The notes under the pieces: generated by a model | What the model saw: the letters and a program-made list of their open reading frames with translations, nothing else | Told to the model about the DNA's origin: nothing | Databases searched by the model: none | Program-made: the position numbers and the translations under genes | Part shown: one piece after another, positions 58,001 through 64,000 of the stretch | Layout of the letters: each line of letters opens with the position of its first letter | Position numbering within the stretch: position 1 is the first letter of the stretch | DNA from: Nematocida ironsii | Taxonomy: Eukaryota > Microsporidia | DNA length: 64,000 nt | Assembly: GCA_001642415.1 (NCBI GenBank) | Contig: LTDK01000099.1 | Coordinates: 1 to 64,000, forward strand | Reading direction: 5' to 3'

Positions 58001-59532
58001 GGCGATTCGGGCAGCTCTTTCTTCATGCACATCACAAACCCATCAAATATCCCCGCCTCAATAATAAAGGGAAGATTTGATGGCTCGTTGTGAATGTAGT
58101 CCCCAACTGCCGAAAACAAATACGCAAGAATAGAGGGTGTAAACTCTTCCGAGTGGAAGAGAATCAAGCTAATAGCCCTTGGAAACTCGCCCTCCAAAAA
58201 CCCGCGCATTGCCTCTGCTGTTCCTGCATTCTTAAATAACTGCGATATAATCTTCATTATTGAGTTGATGTACATCAGCAGGTCGTGGTCCTTTATGTTA
58301 CCCAAGGCCACGTCAACTGCCAGAAGCAATTCCTTTGAAAGGATCCTAATCCCGTTTTCGGATATAAACCACGTAAATGGCGCTGGTAAAGTAAACAAAA
58401 ATGTGTTGGCTCCCATCACCAGCCGCATTCTCTTTCGGTAAGAAATATCTGGCTGATCCCTCAGTGTATTGCACACATACTGCACAATTCCTGCTGAAAA
58501 CAGCGCAGATACACACGGCCCAGAGGCAAAGCATGAACTAAGAAAATTGAAGAAAACAATCGCAAAGTGCTCTGGAACATCCTCATTTACTACTTTCTTC
58601 AAAAGATTCATTATCATTCCTTCATGCGACTGCGCATTCATTGCTGCTATAACAGCAGAGTGCCTAATCCTCATTCGAAATATGGCATCTATCATGGTCA
58701 CTGCTGCCTCTCTCATCTGATAACTCTCTGTGTTGATTATTGCCAGTGTCTCTGGCAGATCCCGGCTAATAAACTCAGAATCTATTGGCAGGTCTGTGTA
58801 GTTATAGTAAACCAGCGCACTAAATGCAAGCATTCTTATTATTTTCAATTTCTCATGCTGCTCAGCCATTTCATGCAGCCTTATCGCATGTATAAACCTC
58901 CTTATCTCTTGGCTTGGAAGCATTTTATCTGAAATACTGTATATTCCCTTCTTCACTGCCTTCTTAATACTCACCCTCTTGCAATTATTTGTAGTCTCAT
59001 CATAGTACGTGTACATGCTCTGCGGCTTCTCCTTCACTCGCTCAATTAGTGTTTTCAGTGTCTCCATCTTCATCAGAGCCATGCTTGTCTTTATTGATCG
59101 CTGTATATGAATCTTCGAAGCAAAGAATGAAACCAAATAAAGCGCTTCAATCGCTAAATCTAGCTCAAACGAATAGATAAAAGGCTCTACCACATCAAAT
59201 GAGCTGAACATGCTTTTGTTCGAACTGTTCTCAACTAACAGCTTCTGAAATTTTAATATCGCATAAACCATCTCTTTATCTGATTCTTTCATGGGTTTGT
59301 TTTGAAATTGGCCTAACCCATATTCTGTTACAACTGCTTTCAAGATCTCATCAAATCTATCAAGTACGTCAACCCAGTACAGAAGATCTGTCTTTGCGCA
59401 CCGCCACTCATATATATTGTTCAGATACGTTGGAAGCTCCTCCTCTGGTAGATTTGACAACTGCTTTATTGTATTTGAAATCTGCTTGCCTGGCTGTGAG
59501 AATCGCCTCTCCATTGGCCTTTCAATCTTCAT
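52060..59532 (-). CDS. TOM1: Giant HECT E3 ubiquitin ligase Tom1/HUWE1-like
   Basis: The 2490-residue protein accounts for about 12 percent of the window. Residues about 1-1450 are alpha-helical armadillo-like repeats matching the N-terminal arrays of Tom1 and HUWE1. About 1480-1720 is very acidic (many DDEE and SSEEE runs). The C-terminal 370 residues are a full HECT domain: [55 protein letters not shown], and the catalytic Cys2457 in THTC-like [13 protein letters not shown]. Tom1 targets excess ribosomal proteins and histones. Yeast Tom1 has 3268 residues. The sequence shows no break despite its length. Confidence 0.94.
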   Translation of the reverse strand: [2490 protein letters not shown]

Positions 59533-59925
59533 AAAAATAAAAAAAACAAATCTTTAAATACTTCCAGTTTACTAGATTGTCCTAAATTTATTATAAATCT
59601 AAATACACTGCGTGTAATATATATTTATCGCAAAATACATTAATACTGTAGACTTACTACCATACAGTACAGCCAGGAATCACCTAAAATGCTTTATTTA
59701 TACAATAACACTTAATGCACTGACATGTACACGCACAACTTGAAACAGTCCAAAGCTAAATATGAGAGCATATCAAAAAATACAATTGAGTGCCAAAAAT
59801 GAGCTTAAATGCTTTAGTGCCTTATACTGATTAATTCTAGATTATGTCTTAAATAGTGGCTTGATGTTCATGCTACTTCTTAAATACACTCTGGTGTTCG
59901 AGTTAATCCGAAATATTTATTTAAA
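59533..59925. other. AT-rich spacer
   Basis: A 393-bp AT-rich spacer downstream of the V-ATPase gene and upstream of TOM1. No gene is seen. The TOM1 ATG follows a T-rich run. Confidence 0.5.
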
Positions 59926-62121
59926 TTACTCAGTATTTCCTCCGGGGATTCTATCTGAGTTTAGAAGGACGCCGGGTTTAAACGTAAATGGGTTGAAAAG
60001 AAGGCCGTCTCCTTTAAAGAACTTTGACCCAAACTCAACCCAGTGCAGTCTTAGACTGTGCAGAGTGGCACTAAGCCCTTCCAGTCCTATAAGAAGGACA
60101 AGTGTGGCACCAAGCCACATAATAGAACTTATACTTCTGAATGCCAGCGACATTTCTTCATTCCCAACTGTTTTACTAAAGATTATTTTACTTAGCTCTG
60201 CATGCGCCAGTGAAACTGCCCACAGCCTCAAATACGAAGATATATTTGAAATCAACCCCATTGTAAACTCTATTCCTTCAATCAGAGAGTGCAGCCATAC
60301 ATCCGATAGAGAAGAGTTCTTATGCATCTTCTTTGTTATGGTTCTATACACTGGCTCTGCTAATAACATAACTGGGAATGATGCTAGCACTACCACCATA
60401 ATAAGTGTTTGTATTAGACCCTGCCCTGGATATATTGGGGTTTCTGGGGTTTTAAATGATGCCATGTCAATTATAACAGAAATAATACCTGGCCATGTGG
60501 AATACCCTGTGCACCACTTAAAAATGATCAAGAATACCATATACCCAATTAATCCAAAGAATATTATAAACTGCGGTATAATGACTCCAAGCAGCGTTAT
60601 CATGTTCTTATTGTAGACTGCATTAATTGCCCCCAGAACCATTCCCAGCGTAATGTGGAAGAACCCAAAGACTATACTCATTTTCATTTTAAGTGAATTC
60701 ACAAATACTGAACTGTTCTCTGCATGATGCCATGTGTAATCTATGCCAAAGAGGCACAGACCTTTCCTCACACCACTTTCTGTGTACCCAGAAAGCTGGC
60801 TTCCAAATGAACATCCCATAAAATCGCCGTATAAAAATCCAAAATACACAGCCCACAGTCCCATAAATATAAATAAGTATCTTGCATTATATAGTATTTC
60901 TACTAAATCTGGAAGGTCTGTTACTTTCTGCTTTCTCAAAAAATAAAATCCCATTCCAATAAATATCAGGCCATGGCCCACATCCCCAAACATCACACCA
61001 AATAAAAATGGGAAGGTGGAGACTGAAAATATTGTTGGGTTTATCTCTTTGTACATCGGCATGCTGTAAACGTTTGTAAGATCCTGGAAGCACTGTGTAA
61101 TTGGATTTGTGTCAAAGTGTGTGGGCATCATAGTGCCTTCTGGTATCGCAATTATTTCAGCTGCTGCATCACCATGCACCTCTCCTATTTTTTTAATTAA
61201 CTTTCCAAACCGCTCTTCATTTCTTTTCAGTATAAACCCCTCTCCTGTTAGATAGGAATTATCTTTGTTCATTTGCAGCTTGGACAGTGCAGTTTCTATC
61301 TCTATCTCTCTAATTATGTAGTACTTCCATATGACGATTTCCCTTGATATGTTTTTTATCTCTGTATAGAATGCTTCTGTGTTAATCTTATGGAGCTTAG
61401 TTAGCTGTGATAGATTCTCTGAAACATTCAATAGATCGCCTTCCTTCCTCTCGGTTGTCTGGCTTTCATATCTGATAATCCTTGCATTAATCTTTGTACA
61501 GATGTTTCTAACTCTCTCAATTGCTTTTTCTCCGTGTGTGAAACATATAAACCCCATTTTTGTTGGTGTCACCATTTCAACAGAGACAAAGCAAAGATTC
61601 CCGTGCAATGACTTCCATAAGAATTTTTCTAGTGTAAATATTTGGTCTTTTGAAATAACACCGGCCACATATTCCAATCCGACTTTCTCCATCTTTCCCG
61701 TCTCAAATTCTAAGTCTTTAAACCCTTCTGTAGAAATTCTCTGCATGTCCTGCAGTACAATCACATCCTCCTCCATCTTCTCGACTGCCTCTCCAGTGTC
61801 TTTCATGATCTGAGCCAGCTGTGCAACTCTGTAGTAGTGCTTTTCTATTGAAGCAGACAGTGCCTCTATCGTTGTGTTGAGTGGGGGAATGCTTGCTCCC
61901 TTTATTAGAGTAACTTTGTTTTCATTCAGCTTCTGGGTAAGAAATGCAATTCTTGCCAGTATTTTTTCCATTTCCAAGCAATAGTCTGTTTTATTCAGCA
62001 AATTTGTGTTTTGTGATACTATGTGCAGTATATCCCGCTGCCCAAGCTCTTCCAATGCATTTCTTGCTATATCTGGGGAGATATACAATCTAACCATGCT
62101 TACATCTTCACTTCGAAACAT
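59926..62121 (-). CDS. VPH1: V-type proton ATPase subunit a
   Basis: The 731-residue protein has an N-terminal cytosolic coiled-coil half (about 1-370) and a membrane half with about eight segments. The proton-pathway arginine is kept (R632 in SSYLRLWAVSLAHAELS), with a second arginine in LHSLRLHWVEFGSKFF. Also visible are FPFLFGVMFGDVGHG, GLWAVYFGFLYGDFMG and the C-terminal LLFNPFTF. It acidifies vacuole-like compartments. The single gene here could serve both the Vph1 and Stv1 roles. It is divergent from the next gene with a 31-bp gap. Confidence 0.95.
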   Translation of the reverse strand: MFRSEDVSMVRLYISPDIARNALEELGQRDILHIVSQNTNLLNKTDYCLEMEKILARIAFLTQKLNENKVTLIKGASIPPLNTTIEALSASIEKHYYRVAQLAQIMKDTGEAVEKMEEDVIVLQDMQRISTEGFKDLEFETGKMEKVGLEYVAGVISKDQIFTLEKFLWKSLHGNLCFVSVEMVTPTKMGFICFTHGEKAIERVRNICTKINARIIRYESQTTERKEGDLLNVSENLSQLTKLHKINTEAFYTEIKNISREIVIWKYYIIREIEIETALSKLQMNKDNSYLTGEGFILKRNEERFGKLIKKIGEVHGDAAAEIIAIPEGTMMPTHFDTNPITQCFQDLTNVYSMPMYKEINPTIFSVSTFPFLFGVMFGDVGHGLIFIGMGFYFLRKQKVTDLPDLVEILYNARYLFIFMGLWAVYFGFLYGDFMGCSFGSQLSGYTESGVRKGLCLFGIDYTWHHAENSSVFVNSLKMKMSIVFGFFHITLGMVLGAINAVYNKNMITLLGVIIPQFIIFFGLIGYMVFLIIFKWCTGYSTWPGIISVIIDMASFKTPETPIYPGQGLIQTLIMVVVLASFPVMLLAEPVYRTITKKMHKNSSLSDVWLHSLIEGIEFTMGLISNISSYLRLWAVSLAHAELSKIIFSKTVGNEEMSLAFRSISSIMWLGATLVLLIGLEGLSATLHSLRLHWVEFGSKFFKGDGLLFNPFTFKPGVLLNSDRIPGGNTE

Positions 62122-62152
62122 TTATTGTTTATTGCAAAAATAGTTTTATTTC
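62122..62152. promoter_or_regulatory. 31-bp bidirectional start region, VPH1 / DUF2439-like
   Basis: An AT-only-like spacer between two divergent start codons. AAAAATAGTTTTATTT is the only notable string. Confidence 0.4.
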
Positions 62153-62659
62153 ATGGGAAGCAAAACAGATTTGCCATGCACATATTGTATGCACAATAAA
62201 AAGCGGTGGCTAGATGGGACTCTTACAGTAACCAACTGTAGAATAGTTCTATTCGATAGTAAAGGTAAAGAGATAGACTCAAGAAGAATTAAAGGGGTTG
62301 AATTGGGCATAGACTCCATCCGCATGGACTATCACGAAGTGTTATGTGATGGTATAGATAGAATATTACAAGAAATAATAGATAATGATGATTTAGTTGC
62401 CACTAATAATAATACCCGAAATATTCCAGATGCAACTATGCAAGACGTAATTATACCAGATACAACTATACCAGAGCATAAATTATGTAGTAAAGTATTG
62501 AAAATAGTAGAAGATCTTACTGTAAAGAAACAAGCAGAGGATAAGAAATATAAAATAGAAGAAAATATTAAAATAGAATCTAAAACAACTAATAATAACA
62601 CAGAAGACCAGAATAGTTCTATAAAATCTAGAAATGATTTATTAGATATGTTTATGTAA
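62153..62659 (+). CDS. DUF2439-like protein (Mte1/Dbl2/ZGRF1 N-domain)
   Basis: The 168-residue protein begins with a small beta domain, residues 8-70: CTYCMHNKKRWLDGTL, then IVLFDSKGKEIDS, then a short strand ending HEVLCDG. The pattern K-x-W-x-DG-x-L followed by a LFD-x-KGK-x-x-D strand is that of DUF2439, found in yeast Mte1, fission yeast Dbl2 and ZGRF1, which aid DNA helicases at telomeres and recombination sites. The rest is Asn/Lys/Glu-rich and probably disordered, ending in DLLDMFM. The assignment rests on short motifs. Confidence 0.65.
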   Translation: MGSKTDLPCTYCMHNKKRWLDGTLTVTNCRIVLFDSKGKEIDSRRIKGVELGIDSIRMDYHEVLCDGIDRILQEIIDNDDLVATNNNTRNIPDATMQDVIIPDTTIPEHKLCSKVLKIVEDLTVKKQAEDKKYKIEENIKIESKTTNNNTEDQNSSIKSRNDLLDMFM

Positions 62660-63290
62660 TTATACAGTATACTCTGAAATTTATTCTAAAGTTATGATTA
62701 TATACAGATTAATAGAAATGTATTTATTTACTATACTACTCTATATATTATACTTTAATTATTTCAGATTATAATAAATTATATATTTACAGTAAAGTGT
62801 AAATAACCAGAAGTATTCTATTTTATATATTTTTAGTATACTTAATAATAACATAAATTTGAATTGTATACTGAATGATTTCTCTTCTTCCTAGTAAACC
62901 AAATAATATTGCAATTTATACATTTCTTGTATATTATACCACTAAGCTATTTAGTCTAAATTGTTCTTATACTATTTTCTTATAAAATCCTATTTTATCC
63001 CGTATAAATAATTTCTTATATCCATTAAATATTCTGTGCTTAATTGTCTTATTGACTATAATTATTTTCTGAATAATACAAAATTGAATTTTTGTCTTTT
63101 TTTATTCTTCACAAAAAATAAATTATTGTAAATATTTATAAATTTCTGAATTTCTGAATATATTTATATAGAATTAATAATAAAGGAAATTAACTAAACT
63201 ACTCATTTCTATTATTTATACACTAAAAATATTTATTTGTTTTATTCACTTATTTAGTGTATTATCATCTATTGTTATTCTATTTTTACT
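62660..63290. other. AT-rich spacer
   Basis: More than 600 bp of AT-rich sequence without a gene or recognisable RNA. Confidence 0.5.
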
Positions 63291-63346
63291 AAATCATTTA
63301 CGAACCTTATATTAATAAACTGATTTCTAATTAAAAAAATCATTTA
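63291..63346 (+). mobile_element. 5'-truncated element B tail with flanking direct repeats
   Basis: Positions 63301-63336 match the last bases of the element B copy near 1019-1052 (CGAACCTTATATTAATAA then CTGATTTCTA and an A-run) with two or three mismatches. The 10-bp string AAATCATTTA stands on both sides (63291-63300 and 63337-63346), although up to three of its leading A's could belong to the tail. This is the pattern of a severely 5'-truncated retroposed copy with its target duplication. Confidence 0.6.
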
Positions 63347-63424
63347 TTATTGTTTTATGAAATGTTCTGTTATTCTATTAGTATTACATAGCTTACATAT
63401 AATTATTCTTTATGTATAACTTCT

Positions 63425-63754
63425 TTATAGCTTAAATATTCTTATATGTACATTTAACAGTATGTTTATGTTAATTGTTATTCCTTCTGATTCATCTTTA
63501 CTATTCTGTTGTTTTAATTTATATTTTTTGTTTATTCTTCTTTTCTCTGGTATTTCTGTGTGTTTATATGATTTAGTAGAATATAAATTATGTATTCTTG
63601 TATAATATTTATTATTAAAGGTATATAAAAATATAAAAAATGAACAGTTTATAAATATAATAATAAGAAATATAATAATAAAAATAAAGAAAAGGGATGG
63701 GAAGAGAATAATATAAGAGTAGAAGATTAAAGTGTACTTAAACAGGGAAAGCAT
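63425..63754 (-). CDS. Possible small membrane protein
   Basis: A 109-residue frame from the ATG at 63754 begins with a long hydrophobic stretch (about 8-45) and continues with a Lys/Arg/Glu-rich segment (KRRINKKYKLKQQNSKDESEG). The shift from hydrophobic to charged is more gene-like than random AT-rich sequence. However, the region has extreme AT content and nothing else supports it. Confidence 0.3.
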   Translation of the reverse strand: MLSLFKYTLIFYSYIILFPSLFFIFIIIFLIIIFINCSFFIFLYTFNNKYYTRIHNLYSTKSYKHTEIPEKRRINKKYKLKQQNSKDESEGITININILLNVHIRIFKL

Positions 63755-64000
63755 AATTATTCATTAATAAATGCAGTAAACACAATACATATAGTAATAT
63801 ACTGTATATACAGTATTCTTATTAATATTATTAATAAGTGAATATATAATCAGAATATTCCTGTATAATTACTCGTATTAACACAGTAATATTATAAAAT
63901 TATGATATTTAAACATTTTGAATGGTTTGCTGCTTTTAGTCAAGGTACCTAAAAGTTTTTTTTATTATTTATGAGGGCTTGCATCATTATTACAATAATT
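63755..64000. other. AT-rich end of window
   Basis: AT-rich sequence with short palindromic ATATA-type stretches (for example near 63795-63815). No gene is seen. Confidence 0.5.

Noticed and set aside
1..64000. CRISPR arrays, rRNA operons, tRNA genes and telomeric repeats
   Set aside because: I looked for spaced direct repeats, universal rRNA blocks, cloverleaf-forming segments with A and B boxes, and short tandem telomere units. None was convincing by eye.

Overview
This is a dense eukaryotic nuclear genome segment, read by eye with no database search. It has intronless genes, very short gaps (divergent start codons as little as 28 bp apart) and AT-rich spacers. Proteins are mostly shorter than their fungal counterparts (Tfb4 210 aa, Ero1 367 aa, Rpn6 387 aa). 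Start codons are often preceded by an AAATTT-like or CCC-like signal. All of this points to a microsporidian. Several AT-rich secreted or membrane proteins of no recognisable family, together with retained VID27, ERO1 and acetyl-CoA carboxylase, suggest a Nematocida-like lineage; that assignment is an inference.

Layout. 0-4.3 kb: two lineage-specific AT-rich genes around a GC-rich repeat (element B). 4.3-18.3 kb: housekeeping block with RRP3 helicase, an MscS channel, seryl-tRNA synthetase, the NFACT protein Rqc2, a polytopic membrane protein, an Rrp6-like protein with lost catalytic residues, Ola1 and Ndc80. 18.3-24.3 kb: repeat-rich, gene-poor region with decayed copies of elements A and B, a gene split by an intact copy of element A with a 6-bp target duplication, and a membrane protein. 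24.3-40.9 kb: a miniature E1-like protein, Vid27, acetyl-CoA carboxylase, a WD40 protein, a zinc-finger protein, a DUF167 protein, an Rcm1-like rRNA methyltransferase and Rpn6. 41-47 kb: two secreted unknowns around an OB-fold candidate, Yif1 and Ero1. 47-62.7 kb: Doa1, Dcp1, a Mei2-like RRM protein, Tfb4, a 2490-residue Tom1-type HECT ligase, V-ATPase subunit a and a DUF2439-like protein. 62.7-64 kb: AT-rich spacer with a 36-bp truncated copy of the element B tail.

Functionally the window is rich in ribosome biogenesis (Rrp3, Rcm1, Rrp6-like), RNA turnover (Dcp1, Rrp6-like) and protein quality control (Rqc2, Doa1, Tom1, Rpn6, Ero1, the E1-like remnant). No operon logic is evident. Genes are packed as divergent pairs sharing short AT-rich promoters. 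An intergenic motif, ATAACCCGAAAT and variants, recurs in many spacers and may be a regulator site.

The most notable observations are the frame-preserving insertion of a structured GC-rich element into a gene, the retroposition-like tail copy with 10-bp direct repeats, the Rrp6 homologue lacking most of its DEDD-Y residues, and the 149-residue E1-like protein. I found no confident tRNA, rRNA or CRISPR.
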